A DNA stretch of 64,000 nt from JBCBSS01 sp039819065 (GCA_039819065.1 JBCBSS010000004.1:1-64000); one strand, 5' to 3'. Positions 26,018-35,620 are shown, counted from the first letter of the stretch. Made by a program: numbers and translations. The notes: generated from the sequence alone by a model not told the origin.

Positions 26018-27190
26018 ATGAAAATGTCCATCATTCTATCTGTATGTCTCGCTATAGCTATGGCTCACCAAAGTTATGGTCAGGCAGGTACGGATAGCCT
26101 GGAACAGGTGCTCCAAACATCTCAGGGGGTAGACAAAGTGAAGGCGCTTAACGAGCTTTTCATAAAGTTATTAAACTCCGAACCCAAAAAGGCCCTAGAG
26201 TATACGCAGAAAGCGTTGATGCTAGCTCAAAAAATAGATTACAAGCAAGGTATGGCCAAAAGTTATAACAACGTAGGCGTTACCTATAAAAACCATGGCG
26301 CTTATGCGCAAGCATTGGAAAACTACATCGAATCCCTGAAAATCTACGAGCAGATAGAGGATTCGGAAGGACTGGCTAGTGTATATGGTAATATCGGTAA
26401 TATCTACTCCATAAAAGGCGACTTTGACAAGGCCTTACAATATTTCAACTCGGCCTATGACCTACTGGAATCCAATAAGGATCAGGCCAGAATGGCAGCA
26501 CTACTAAATAACCTAGGTGTGGTTTATAACAACCAAAAGGATTATGAAAAAGCCCTGAACTTATTTAATCAGTCCAAACAACTCTATGATCAGTTGGGAG
26601 ATAAAAGCCAGGTAACAGAACCTTTTAGCAGTATTGGGCAGGTTTATTTTCTCCAGAAGCAATATGATACGGCACTGGCTTATTACAACAAGGCATTAGA
26701 AATCAACAGAGCAATTAATAATCGTTCTGGGCAGGCTTATGCGCTATTTAGCCTAGGTGCAACGCTATATAAGATGGAAGAAATTGACAAGGCAGAGGAA
26801 ATGCAAAATGAAGCCTTGAGCATAGCCGTAGATATAGAAGATAACGCCCTCTTAGTTTCTGTCTATAAGTCCCTTTCAGAAATCTATTATGCACAAAAGC
26901 GCATCGATGATGCCTACATGGCCTTGCTACTCTACGATAACTCCAAAGACTTCGTGTACAACGAAGAAAGCAGCCGAAAGCTGGCCCAGATAGAGGTAGC
27001 TTTTGATCTCAAGGAAAAGGAGAAAGAAATGGCCATAGAGATGAAAAACATCGATATCAATGTCCTGAAATCTCAGAGATCAAAGATCTTGACCCTTGTA
27101 GCCGCTATGGGTGCTATACTCTTGCTGGCGGTTGGTTTTATCATCTACTCGCTCAAGCAAGGTAAGAAAGTCGGTATTCTCAAATCATAA
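26018..27190 (+). CDS. Secreted TPR-repeat protein with C-terminal membrane helix
   Basis: 390 aa. Signal peptide 1-~21. Residues ~40-310 contain about six tetratricopeptide repeats, for example SYNNVGVTYKNHGAYAQALENY and VYGNIGNIYSIKGDFDKALQYF. A charged helix (KEKEKEMAIEMKNIDINVLKSQR) and one membrane segment (~357-378) follow, then a short basic tail. This is the sensor half of the TPR-type histidine kinases and LuxR regulators common in this phylum, but the chain ends right after the membrane helix without a kinase or HTH. Its stop codon overlaps the next ATG by one base. Confidence 0.8.
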   Translation: MKMSIILSVCLAIAMAHQSYGQAGTDSLEQVLQTSQGVDKVKALNELFIKLLNSEPKKALEYTQKALMLAQKIDYKQGMAKSYNNVGVTYKNHGAYAQALENYIESLKIYEQIEDSEGLASVYGNIGNIYSIKGDFDKALQYFNSAYDLLESNKDQARMAALLNNLGVVYNNQKDYEKALNLFNQSKQLYDQLGDKSQVTEPFSSIGQVYFLQKQYDTALAYYNKALEINRAINNRSGQAYALFSLGATLYKMEEIDKAEEMQNEALSIAVDIEDNALLVSVYKSLSEIYYAQKRIDDAYMALLLYDNSKDFVYNEESSRKLAQIEVAFDLKEKEKEMAIEMKNIDINVLKSQRSKILTLVAAMGAILLLAVGFIIYSLKQGKKVGILKS

Positions 27191-27729
27191 TGAATAGAAA
27201 AGAAGCCAGGGAAATCCTGGAAAGCATGACTCATACGGAAAGTCTCCTTCGGCATGCACGTAGTGTAGAGTTAGTGATGGAAGCTTATGCTGATCAATAC
27301 AATGAGGATGCCGAAGAATGGGCAGTCGCCGGCATGTTGCACGATGCAGACTATGAAGCTTATCCTGATAAACACCCCGGAATAATTGTCCAAATGCTCA
27401 GAGACAAAGGGGAAGATAGAATTGCCCCTGCTATATCGGCACACTACACTAAGTGGAATGTACCCTACACTAACTGGCTCGACAAGGCCTTATTAGCTTG
27501 CGATGAGCTGACCGGTTTTATAGTCGCTTGTTGCCAGGTCAGGCCGGACGGCATCATAGACCTCAAGGCTAAATCGGTGATCAAGAAATTGAAGCAGAAG
27601 AGTTTCGCTGCTAAAGTAGATCGTGAAGAGGTTTATAAGGGAGCAGAATTGCTAGCGGTAGAATTAACAAAGCACATCGAATTCATAATCGATGTGCTTC
27701 ATAAAAATAGAGATGAGTTAAAAATATAG
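27190..27729 (+). CDS. HD-domain protein (predicted phosphohydrolase)
   Basis: 179 aa. HD-superfamily metal ligands are visible as H in LLRHARSVE (~22), HD in GMLHDADYEAYPD (~50-51), H in AISAHYTKW (~85) and D in ACDELTGF (~103). It belongs to the HDIG-like hydrolases acting on nucleotides or phosphoesters; the substrate is unknown. Translationally coupled to the TPR gene (TAATG overlap). A perfect 11-bp inverted repeat (27670-27699) lies within the coding end and might act in termination toward the convergent TerB-like gene. Confidence 0.85.
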   Translation: MNRKEAREILESMTHTESLLRHARSVELVMEAYADQYNEDAEEWAVAGMLHDADYEAYPDKHPGIIVQMLRDKGEDRIAPAISAHYTKWNVPYTNWLDKALLACDELTGFIVACCQVRPDGIIDLKAKSVIKKLKQKSFAAKVDREEVYKGAELLAVELTKHIEFIIDVLHKNRDELKI

Positions 27730-27737
27730 CCAGACTT

Positions 27738-28187
27738 TTAAGCGCTTAAGCTCGATCTTTTAAATCTCGGCAGCTCTTTTTGTTTGTTCATAATGTCCGA
27801 CAACTGTAAACCAAGTTCTTTGTAATAGATCCTATAAATCACGTTCCACTCTGCCTTGTCCATAAAGCCATCAGAATTGGCAATCAAAGACATCCATGCG
27901 ATACATTTCACCTGCTCTTCCTCAGCACAAGCTTTCAAATCTGCAATGCATGCTTTGAAAACTTTAGCCTGATCTTCGGCTGCAACGCTGTTGATCATGC
28001 CGTTAAATTCCTCTTCACTCAGCCCCTCATGCTCACGCATGATATCGCCCATGTTTCTTTCTTTGTCGTTGATCTCTCCATCTGCTTTAATGAGCAGGTA
28101 GTAGAGGGAAACCAATCCTCGGTAGTAATGTAAGTTGCTCGTTAATTTACTCATCAAACTGTTGTCTTTAAGTGCTATAAAACTCAT
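27738..28187 (-). CDS. TerB-like (tellurite resistance/DjlA N-terminal type) protein
   Basis: 149 aa; Met12 at 28154 is an alternative start. Helical throughout, with the TerB-type acidic loops LLIKADGEINDKER (~30-45) and LIANSDGFMDKAEW (~105-118), each resembling the paired DG.....E sites of the fold. Function is not known from sequence. The TerB fold occurs in stress-response and membrane-associated systems, but no ter genes are nearby. Convergent with the HD gene (8-bp gap). Confidence 0.7.
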   Translation of the reverse strand: MSFIALKDNSLMSKLTSNLHYYRGLVSLYYLLIKADGEINDKERNMGDIMREHEGLSEEEFNGMINSVAAEDQAKVFKACIADLKACAEEEQVKCIAWMSLIANSDGFMDKAEWNVIYRIYYKELGLQLSDIMNKQKELPRFKRSSLSA

Positions 28188-28457
28188 CTGCGTAAGAATT
28201 TGAAGGTTTTATTATCTATTACACCCTTAAATTACGCATACCTATATAATAGGATGGGTTTATTCGGTGAGGGGAGTCAATTGCTCGGTGTAATATTTCA
28301 GAGCTTTCGTTAAATTAATTTCTCTCGCCTCAACCTAACAAAACATTTGACACAGCAGAAAATGTAGTTACTAGAAATAAGGTTCCGGCAAGCCAAATAA
28401 AAACAATAGTTGTCTTTAGAATGACCATTAGATATGTGTAATATTCGCGTTGTATTG
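28188..28457. other. Intergenic, no gene seen
   Basis: About 270 bp upstream of the TerB-like gene and before the repeat pair. No ORF, RNA gene or hairpin stands out. Confidence 0.4.
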
Positions 28458-28699
28458 AATTGCCATGGCCTTAAGGCCATGAGTAGGATTCGGTAAAATA
28501 AGCCGGGCTTTAGCCCTTCATGGTGACACTAAAATTGCTTTGATACTTAACAAGAGTTTTGTCTTTGACGTTGAGCTAGAAAGTTAAAAACCAAAGCAAA
28601 AGCACTTGTAATCGTATTAAAGAACTAGCACCGGGTTGGGTGGCTAAAGCCATAAAAAAGATTATACCCCGATGACACGCCTTAAAAGGCGTGGCAATT
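28458..28699 (+). repeat. ~240-bp structured repeat element with terminal inverted repeats (copy 2)
   Basis: Starts AATTGCCATGGCCTTAAG and ends with the imperfect inverse CTTAAAAGGCGTGGCAATT. Inside are the palindrome CATGGCCTTAAGGCCATG, GGGCTTTAGCCC, the middle block with GTAATCGTATTAAAGAACTAG, GGCTAAAGCC and CACGCCTTAAAAGGCGTG. Copy 3 follows at 28753 in direct orientation with high identity; copy 1 is at 4623-4857 on the other strand. Confidence 0.75.
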
Positions 28700-28752
28700 G
28701 GTCGGTTGACCCACATTTATACCGGTTAGTTAAACGCATTATATTCATATTG

Positions 28753-28999
28753 TACTGCCCTGGCCTTTAGGCCAGGGGTAGGGTTCGGTAAAATAAGCCG
28801 GGCTTTAGCCCTTCATGGTGATACTAAAGTGCCTTTAATACTTAACCAAGCCTTTTATCTCCGAAGTTGAAAGCGAGAAACCTGAAAACCAAGCAAAAGC
28901 AGTTGTAATCGTATTAAAGAACTAGTACCGGGTTGGGTGGCTAAAGCCATAAAAAAGATTGTACCCCGATAGCACGTCTTAAAAGGCGTGGCTATCAAT
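28753..28999 (+). repeat. ~245-bp structured repeat element (copy 3)
   Basis: Tandem to copy 2. The first hairpin has changed on both arms (CCTGGCCTTTAGGCCAGG instead of CATGGCCTTAAGGCCATG), so pairing is kept while the sequence differs. The right end is slightly decayed (GGCGTGGCTATCAAT). Short flanking sequence (ATATTC...TTGTA) is also shared with copy 2, so the tandem duplication included some host DNA. Confidence 0.75.
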
Positions 29000-29093
29000 C
29001 GGTTATACCCAAATCAATGCTACTGGATTCTGTATCCTCCACTAACGATAGTTAAAAAAAGTAAGCCCAAATGGCAACACATTCATAAACAGA

Positions 29094-29978
29094 TTACTGT
29101 TTGGGCCTAAGGTTTTCAATCACCTGCGTACTTACCCAATACTTGCTGCTTTCCCGGGAGGTGGTTCCATCAGCATTGGTCTTTTCTTCTGTTCTCCAGA
29201 AGAATAAATACTTCCCATCTGGGGTTATCCAAGAACTGAAATCTGCAAGGGCTGAGTTTACCTGATCACCCAGGTTAACAGCCTTTCCCCATGAGCCATC
29301 AGGCTGCCTGAAACTGACATAAATGTCAGAATCGCCATAGCCTCCTTCCCTTTCACTATCCCAGATCAAATAGGACTCGTCCGGAGCTATATTCGGATGA
29401 GCGGTCCACTTGCCAACGTTAATCTCCTGGCTCAGCAATTTGGGTGTTTCACGCTCACCATCCTTGATCCTCGATATACGGATAACGTCATTGCTTTTAT
29501 AGTCGTCAAAAACATAGGTGCCCATTTTGGAGGCGGACACGCGCATAATGCCCCAATCTTCTCTTTCGAACATCGAACCAATACTTTTCATTTCCGACCA
29601 ACCGGCCTCTGTTCGCTCTATGTACTTATTTCTACAATACAACCTGTTGCTATCAGCACTATGTATTTGAAGGAAGTTATGTTGACTCCAGGTTCTACCG
29701 TCCTTACGGAAGACAATCACTTCAGCAGCATAGCCTCCCTGATCTGGGTTGACCATATAGAACTCTTTTGAGTCTGGCCCGAAATTCCCTCCTAAAACCC
29801 AGCCCTCTTTTGAGAGCACACCCGGTGCAAACGGTTCTGCCACCAGGCCTGGAAGTTTCTGACCGAGGAAAGGGTCTCCTTGTTGTGGAAAGCTGGAAGT
29901 GCTTTCAGCGTTTTCTTGTGCGAATACAGCCTTGAACGTTGTGGCAAAAATCAATAATAGTAGTTTGGTTATTTTCAT
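29094..29978 (-). CDS. Secreted PD40/WD40-like beta-propeller protein
   Basis: 294 aa with a signal peptide (LLLLIFATTFKAVFAQ). The mature chain repeats the C-terminal domain of the serine hydrolase at 30912: GQKLPGLVAEPFAPGVLSKEGW, FVFRKDGRTW-like strands, YVFDDYKSNDVIRISRI, APDESYLIWDSEREGGYGDSD and WITPDGKYLFFWR. This is the PD40-type motif seen in TolB-like propellers. It is the last gene of a three-gene run, 85 bp downstream of its paralogue. It has no T9SS tail, so it may be periplasmic. Confidence 0.75.
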   Translation of the reverse strand: MKITKLLLLIFATTFKAVFAQENAESTSSFPQQGDPFLGQKLPGLVAEPFAPGVLSKEGWVLGGNFGPDSKEFYMVNPDQGGYAAEVIVFRKDGRTWSQHNFLQIHSADSNRLYCRNKYIERTEAGWSEMKSIGSMFEREDWGIMRVSASKMGTYVFDDYKSNDVIRISRIKDGERETPKLLSQEINVGKWTAHPNIAPDESYLIWDSEREGGYGDSDIYVSFRQPDGSWGKAVNLGDQVNSALADFSSWITPDGKYLFFWRTEEKTNADGTTSRESSKYWVSTQVIENLRPKQ

Positions 29979-30063
29979 GTTTTATTCTCTTCATTATTCT
30001 AATGGATCGTATCAGATCACTTTCTATTCAACCTGGTTTACTTTGATTGGCTTTTCATCCGGT

Positions 30064-30915
30064 TTATTGTTTAGCTCTAAGCTCCTCAATGATTTGTGCA
30101 TCCACCCACATTCTATCATAAGGTGGCTGGCAACGGGGACAATAGGAAAGGTATTTTCCGTCAGGCGTTACATATCCTCCACCATCTTCTCCATCTGTGT
30201 TGATCTCATCACCGAAGTTAATGGCGGCGCCCCATGAACCGTCTTCCTGACGAAAACTGATATACATATCACTATCACCATATCCACCCTCTCTCTCACT
30301 ATCCCAAATCATGTAAGATTCATCCGGAGCAATGAAAGGGTGAGCGGTCCACCTTCCTGTGTTGATCTCTTTACTTAAAGGCTTCGGTGCTTCACGCTTA
30401 CCATTTACCAATCGCGAATACCGAAGAATGCCACTTCCATCTCTGGTAGCTTCATCAAAAACCAGGGTTCCATTTAATGAAGCGGTAAGACGCATAATGC
30501 GAATGTCGTCAAAGGGTGAACCAAGACTTTTTATCTTTGACCAACCTGAGTCAGTTCGTTCTATGTATTTATCCTTCGCGTACAAAACATTACGATCAGC
30601 GCTATGGAAACTGTATTGCTTCCAGACTTTGTCTTCCTTTCGGAATACGATAACGGAGGGGTTAAAAGGTGCGTCTTGAGAGGTAGTGATATAAAACTCG
30701 TTCATGTCTGGTGCGAACCCACTCTCTAGCTTCCAGCCCTCTGTGGAGAAACTAGCTGGTATCAATTTTTCCGGAGTTAAACCCGGTGGTTTCTGTCCAA
30801 AATAAAGGCCTGCTGCCGCTGATGGGTTATTGTCCTCTGAAGCTTGTTTTTCAGTATGGCAGGCATTTGAAAATAACGCCGTTAGCAATATCAAAATGAT
30901 ATGTGTCCTTTTCAT
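30064..30915 (-). CDS. PD40-type propeller lipoprotein
   Basis: 283 aa. A lipoprotein signal with Cys ~19 (LLTALFSNACHTEK) suggests membrane anchoring. Same domain as its neighbours: GQKPPGLTPEKLIPASFSTEGW, FAPDMNEFYITTS, LVFDEATRDGSGILRYSRL, APDESYMIWDSEREGGYGD and YVTPDGKYLSYCP. Its start overlaps the stop of the serine hydrolase gene by 4 bp, so translation is coupled. No catalytic residues are recognised. Confidence 0.75.
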   Translation of the reverse strand: MKRTHIILILLTALFSNACHTEKQASEDNNPSAAAGLYFGQKPPGLTPEKLIPASFSTEGWKLESGFAPDMNEFYITTSQDAPFNPSVIVFRKEDKVWKQYSFHSADRNVLYAKDKYIERTDSGWSKIKSLGSPFDDIRIMRLTASLNGTLVFDEATRDGSGILRYSRLVNGKREAPKPLSKEINTGRWTAHPFIAPDESYMIWDSEREGGYGDSDMYISFRQEDGSWGAAINFGDEINTDGEDGGGYVTPDGKYLSYCPRCQPPYDRMWVDAQIIEELRAKQ

Positions 30916-33785
30916 TGTTTTTTGCGGTTGTTATTGGAATGTTCGGCCCTAAGGTCCTCGATGATTTGTGCGTCGACCCAGTAGATATCTATGTTGTCAT
31001 TCTCGAGATCTATACTTCTGTTAAAGAGCATGTACTTGCCATCAGAAGTTACACTGGCATAAGCTTCCCAATTATCGGTGTTAACCCGTTCGCCCATATT
31101 GATGGCAGGGCCCCATGAGCCGTCTTCCTGACGAAAACTGATGTATAAATCAGAATCACCATACCCATCTTCGCGCTCGCTATCCCAGATCAAATAGCTT
31201 TCGTCTGGTGCAATAAAAGGATGTGCTGTCATTTTACCCGAATTGACTATCGGGCCCATCATGACAGGCGGTTGCCTTTTACCGTCCTTAAGCGTAGATA
31301 TCCGGATTACATCATTGCTCTTATAGTCATCAAATACATAGGTCCCTCTTGATGAAGCGGTGAGGCGCATAATACCCCAATCTTTCCTGTCGAAGATGGG
31401 GCCAAGACTTTTGCGTTCCGACCAACCATCACCCACTCGGTCTTTATATCCTTTAGCCATATGCATGCGTGAGCCATCAGGTGAGAAAGCCGTTTCGCCC
31501 CTACGTTTGTATTCCGTATACTTCTTCCATACATTGTTTTCCATCCGGAAACCTATCACCATGGGGCTAAAGGGCTCATCAACGGAAGTGGTGAAGTAAA
31601 ACTCTTTCATACCGGGTGCAAATACCCCTTCTACCTCCCAACCATCCGTAGAGATAATGCCTGGTGCAAAAGGTTCTGCTACCATTCCAGGTGGTTGCTG
31701 TCCCATATAAGGCCCTTCCAGCAGTGGAAAGTTGAACTGGTTATCACTCCTCACCTGACCAGGTTTTAACCAGGCAGCTTGTGAGCCATTCTTGATAATT
31801 GATTTGATAGAAGAACCATCGGCATTCATCCGATTGACTTGCCTTTCTTCATTCTTGTTCGACGAAAAAATAAGTTCTGCACCATTGGGAGACCAGGAAG
31901 GATACCAATCATCTTCCTCGTTAAACGTTAACCTTTTTTGAGCGGAGCCATCTATATTCATTACATAGATCTCATGATTTCCATCCCTATTTGACATAAA
32001 GGCGATTTGCTTGCCATCAGGTGAGATCTCTGGATGCCAATCTTCAGAATCGTTATGGGTTAGTTGCCTTCGATTGCTACCATCAATATTGGCGATATAA
32101 ATTTCACTGGGCCCGGGTTGAGAGTGATATACAATTTGACCATCAGGAGTAAAGTAAGGCCCTCCACCTTCCAGTCCCTTAATTTGCTGTTTATCGGTGC
32201 CATCTGAATTCATGATCCAGATTTCATACTGCCAGGCTTCCGCTGTATCTTTATAAGCCCGTGCAAAAGCTATCTTACTGCCATCAGATGACCAGGTAGG
32301 TGAATTGTCCCAATTACTATTTGCATGCGTCAACCTCTTTCTATTCGTGCCATCACTATTGATGGTATGAATAGACCAAGTTTTTTTGCTATCATATTTA
32401 GCGTAAAAGGCGATTTGTTTTCCATCAGGCGACCAAGCCGAGTAGCCATTGCCACCATCATAGTTTGTAACTCTAACTTTTGATTTACCTTCTACATCGG
32501 TTAGATAAATGTCCCTACCGCCTATTTCATGCGAAGAATAAGCAATCGCGTAAGGTGTCGATGTGGCATTTTTACCTTTGGCAAATGCGGGGACAATGAT
32601 TTTTGAAACCTGGTTCATGATTGTATCTTCCCCATCATGACCGGTGATGGCAATAATTAAGTCAAACGCTTCTAGCACAATCAGGTGTTGTCCACCGCCA
32701 CCCCAGGCCAAATTGGCCCCATAGCTTTTATCTCCGACTTCTATGTTCGTTTGATACCAAAAATACCCGTAGCGATAGGTCTTAGGCTGCCAATCTTCAG
32801 TAGGCTGGGTAATTCCACTGGTTGCCTTGATAACAAAAGCTTCCGGTATAAGCTGTTCTCCGTTCCACTTGCCTTTGTCCAAAACGAGCCTTCCCCACTT
32901 GAGCATATCGCGCGATGTCATACTTACGCGCCAGCCTGCTTCTGGTAGCCCACTAATGCCTGTCTTCCAGCGATAATTTGTGATACCCATTTTATCGAGC
33001 AATTCATTTTTGATAAAATCCTGAGCAGTACCTGGCACAACAGCCTCAATAACCTGCATCACCAGGTCTGGGTCGAAGCTGTATGAATAGCGCTGAGATG
33101 CTTCTGTGATGGGCGCGCTATGCTCAAGCCAGGCCTGAACCAACCCCTGACCTTTTAATTGATCAGGGTTTTCCTCAAGCTCTTTCCTCTTATCTTCACT
33201 GATGCGAATACCCGAGCGCATGGTCATCGCTTTGTGAAGGGTGATTTTTTCGGCACCCTCGACAAATTTTGTTGGATTCAGGTCTTTCAGAAAACTCACC
33301 AAGGGCTTATCCAGATCGGCCATAGTCAGATAGCCCAGCTGGATGGCGCGACCCAATACCAGGGTGGTATAGCCTTTAGCCGCTGACGACTGGCCGTGAG
33401 GTAGGTTGATACGACCTTTTCGGTAATAGGATTCAAAAACCAGTTTGTTTTTATGTGAAATGAGCAAGCCATCGTACTTACCATGGTTATTACCGGCAAT
33501 CTCCTGAGCCAGTTTCAGAATCATGGCTTTATCGCCACCATCAGCGCCCAATTCACCAACAGGGATACCTTCCTTTCTATCAGTTGGTGAGGCGTCGATA
33601 AAAGTTTCTTTTAGGTCAGGAATATCCCAGAATGAAAGCTTGGCTTCGGTAGCCGTAGCCTCTGGATTGTCGTTTCGATTGTCGTCCTGGGCATAGGCCG
33701 TACTCAAAGCAATGATGTTCGCCAATAGTAACATTTTGAGGATCTGCAATCCATTCTTGACCTTTGCACTATTCATGTTCTTCAT
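30912..33785 (-). CDS. Serine beta-lactamase-like hydrolase fused to TolB/PD40 propellers
   Basis: The ORF is open to a GTG at 33800; the ATG at 33785 (or 33776) is the likely start. Signal peptide ending AYAQ. Class C beta-lactamase/penicillin-binding fold ~55-420 (numbered from 33800), with nucleophile motif SAAK (S139-K142) in HGQSSAAKGY, an RYSYS motif in place of YxN, and WGGGGQ where HxG/KTG is expected. Then a TolB-like propeller of about six PD40 repeats (~430-690; SPDGKQIAF, NSDGTN), and a C-terminal domain (~700-955) that is also found alone in the two downstream genes. Probably a periplasmic or surface peptidase/esterase; true beta-lactamase activity is unlikely from its context. 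Confidence 0.8.
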   Translation of the reverse strand: MKNMNSAKVKNGLQILKMLLLANIIALSTAYAQDDNRNDNPEATATEAKLSFWDIPDLKETFIDASPTDRKEGIPVGELGADGGDKAMILKLAQEIAGNNHGKYDGLLISHKNKLVFESYYRKGRINLPHGQSSAAKGYTTLVLGRAIQLGYLTMADLDKPLVSFLKDLNPTKFVEGAEKITLHKAMTMRSGIRISEDKRKELEENPDQLKGQGLVQAWLEHSAPITEASQRYSYSFDPDLVMQVIEAVVPGTAQDFIKNELLDKMGITNYRWKTGISGLPEAGWRVSMTSRDMLKWGRLVLDKGKWNGEQLIPEAFVIKATSGITQPTEDWQPKTYRYGYFWYQTNIEVGDKSYGANLAWGGGGQHLIVLEAFDLIIAITGHDGEDTIMNQVSKIIVPAFAKGKNATSTPYAIAYSSHEIGGRDIYLTDVEGKSKVRVTNYDGGNGYSAWSPDGKQIAFYAKYDSKKTWSIHTINSDGTNRKRLTHANSNWDNSPTWSSDGSKIAFARAYKDTAEAWQYEIWIMNSDGTDKQQIKGLEGGGPYFTPDGQIVYHSQPGPSEIYIANIDGSNRRQLTHNDSEDWHPEISPDGKQIAFMSNRDGNHEIYVMNIDGSAQKRLTFNEEDDWYPSWSPNGAELIFSSNKNEERQVNRMNADGSSIKSIIKNGSQAAWLKPGQVRSDNQFNFPLLEGPYMGQQPPGMVAEPFAPGIISTDGWEVEGVFAPGMKEFYFTTSVDEPFSPMVIGFRMENNVWKKYTEYKRRGETAFSPDGSRMHMAKGYKDRVGDGWSERKSLGPIFDRKDWGIMRLTASSRGTYVFDDYKSNDVIRISTLKDGKRQPPVMMGPIVNSGKMTAHPFIAPDESYLIWDSEREDGYGDSDLYISFRQEDGSWGPAINMGERVNTDNWEAYASVTSDGKYMLFNRSIDLENDNIDIYWVDAQIIEDLRAEHSNNNRKKQ

Positions 33786-33935
33786 TAATCTGATTATCAC
33801 TTTTGATTTATTTTCTAAGGTTTACTTACAAATTATCGCTAGCGTTGCCGATGTGAATCGATTAATTGGCCAACTGCTCTGAGCATTAATGAACTGCTCA
33901 AAAAGTCTCCTTTTTATACCTAGTATTAGATTAAA

Positions 33936-35615
33936 ATGAACAAGAGGTCTTTACTTTGTTTTCTTTGCTTATGGCTGTTGCTGGTTTCGTGTAAAGAGCA
34001 ACCTGTGTATAAAAAACACCGGTCGGTATACAAGATAGGTGATGATGCGGCTTGGGCCACGAAAGGCTTGGATGACCAGACATGGAAAAAAAAACTGGCG
34101 TGGGTACCCGATGGACAGATCTATTGGACAAGAACTAAAATTGATATTCTCAGTGCTCCGGAGCCTTTAAGCTTGTATGGGCTCCAGCTTGAAGTCTATG
34201 GAGAGTATGAGTTGTATTGGGACGGTGTTTTGATTGGAAAGAATGGTAACCCCGGACAAGAAGCAGAACTTGGGCCTGAAGGTAAACTATGGGTTACATT
34301 TAGCATACCTGCTGAGCTGACCGAAAAAGGAGAACATATACTAGCCATTCGATCAAGTCTTTATTTTTTCGCCAATCACATTGGTATATATGATTTGAAG
34401 ATAGACCACTATGACGATCTACTCACCGATCGGCTGATCGAATCATCTTACATACACATTTTCGCGGGAGCTTTTCTTATCGCTTCTATGTATTTTCTCT
34501 TTCTATTTCTGAGCAACAAAAAGGATTATACCGTACTCGTTTTCAGCATTAGTTGCTTCCTGTTTTTTACCTTGACTATGATTCAATTTATAGGAATAAC
34601 GGTACCTATCCACTATCGTCAACATCACCAACGATTAAGCGTCATTAGCGCCCTAACTTTTGGCATCTCTTTCTTGGTTCCGCTGTATTTTTCGATGCAG
34701 TTCCCCTTTCCGAAACGCAAGCTCATACTAGCTGTTTGTGGTAGCATTCTATTAGTCATGTTTATGCTAAAAAACCACAGTTTCAACCTTACTACCTACG
34801 GTATGGCATCGAGTATGTGGCTATTCACTACCAGCATAGTGGTATTTGGTGTTTATAAACGTTTAAATGGTGCGCGTCTGGTTTTACTAATACTGCTTCT
34901 GTGTGTACTGATAAGATTTATAGCACCATATAACTTAAGTCTTTTCGTTGGCTTTAGCCTGATTCTTTTGAGTATGCTGTATTTACTTTCACTAAGAATT
35001 AAGGATCAGCGACTAGCGTATGAAAATTCGCTGGTTCAGTCTACACGTCTTCGCCTGGAGCTATTGAAGAAGAATATTCAGCCTCATTTCCTGATGAATA
35101 CCCTAACCTCATTGATGGATTGGGTAGAAGAAGCACCTAAGCAGGGAGCCTTATTCATAGAAGCACTGGCCAAAGAGTTTGATCTGTTCAATCAGATTGA
35201 AAATGAAACATTGATACCCATCACTCAGGAGATAGCCCTTTGTCGTACGCATCTTGAAATTATGGCATATCGCAGGGAAGTAAACTATTTATGGGAGGAA
35301 GAAGGAATCGACGAGGAGCAAAAAATACCACCCGCAATTCTTCATACACTTTTGGAGAATGGCATTACGCACAGCTTGCCACGGGAAGATAATAGCATCA
35401 TGTTTAAGCTGGTTTTCGAATCGAATGAGCATTACAAATGCTATACGTTTTTGACATTTGCAAATAGTGTGAAGAATGGTGGGACTAATAGAAAAGAAGG
35501 TACCGGGCTGAAATATATCAAGGCCCGGTTAACAGAAAGTTATCAGTCGAACTGGGATTTCATCTCTGAACCTGCCCAGCATGGTTGGAAAAACATCTTA
35601 ATCATATATCACTGA
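33936..35615 (+). CDS. LytS-type sensor histidine kinase with extracellular 7TMR-like sensor
   Basis: 559 aa. Lipoprotein-like N-terminus (LLLVSCKEQ), a beta-rich extracellular domain (~25-165; YELYWDGVLIGKNG resembles 7TMR-DISM extracellular modules), about seven membrane helices (~170-360), and a cytoplasmic His_kinase domain with phospho-acceptor His in NIQPHFLMNTLTSL (~380) and an ATPase N-box-like LLENGITHS. Proteins of this design pair with LytTR regulators; the next gene is exactly that. Divergent from the serine hydrolase operon, which is a plausible target. Confidence 0.85.
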   Translation: MNKRSLLCFLCLWLLLVSCKEQPVYKKHRSVYKIGDDAAWATKGLDDQTWKKKLAWVPDGQIYWTRTKIDILSAPEPLSLYGLQLEVYGEYELYWDGVLIGKNGNPGQEAELGPEGKLWVTFSIPAELTEKGEHILAIRSSLYFFANHIGIYDLKIDHYDDLLTDRLIESSYIHIFAGAFLIASMYFLFLFLSNKKDYTVLVFSISCFLFFTLTMIQFIGITVPIHYRQHHQRLSVISALTFGISFLVPLYFSMQFPFPKRKLILAVCGSILLVMFMLKNHSFNLTTYGMASSMWLFTTSIVVFGVYKRLNGARLVLLILLLCVLIRFIAPYNLSLFVGFSLILLSMLYLLSLRIKDQRLAYENSLVQSTRLRLELLKKNIQPHFLMNTLTSLMDWVEEAPKQGALFIEALAKEFDLFNQIENETLIPITQEIALCRTHLEIMAYRREVNYLWEEEGIDEEQKIPPAILHTLLENGITHSLPREDNSIMFKLVFESNEHYKCYTFLTFANSVKNGGTNRKEGTGLKYIKARLTESYQSNWDFISEPAQHGWKNILIIYH

Positions 35616-35620
35616 AATAC

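Noticed and set aside
27670..27699. Perfect 11-bp inverted repeat at the end of the HD gene as a stand-alone element
   Set aside because: It lies within coding sequence and lacks a T-run; it may help termination but is not supported as a separate feature.
30912..33785. A beta-lactamase resistance gene
   Set aside because: The SxxK motif is present, but the other motifs differ and the fusion to propeller domains indicates a different hydrolase.
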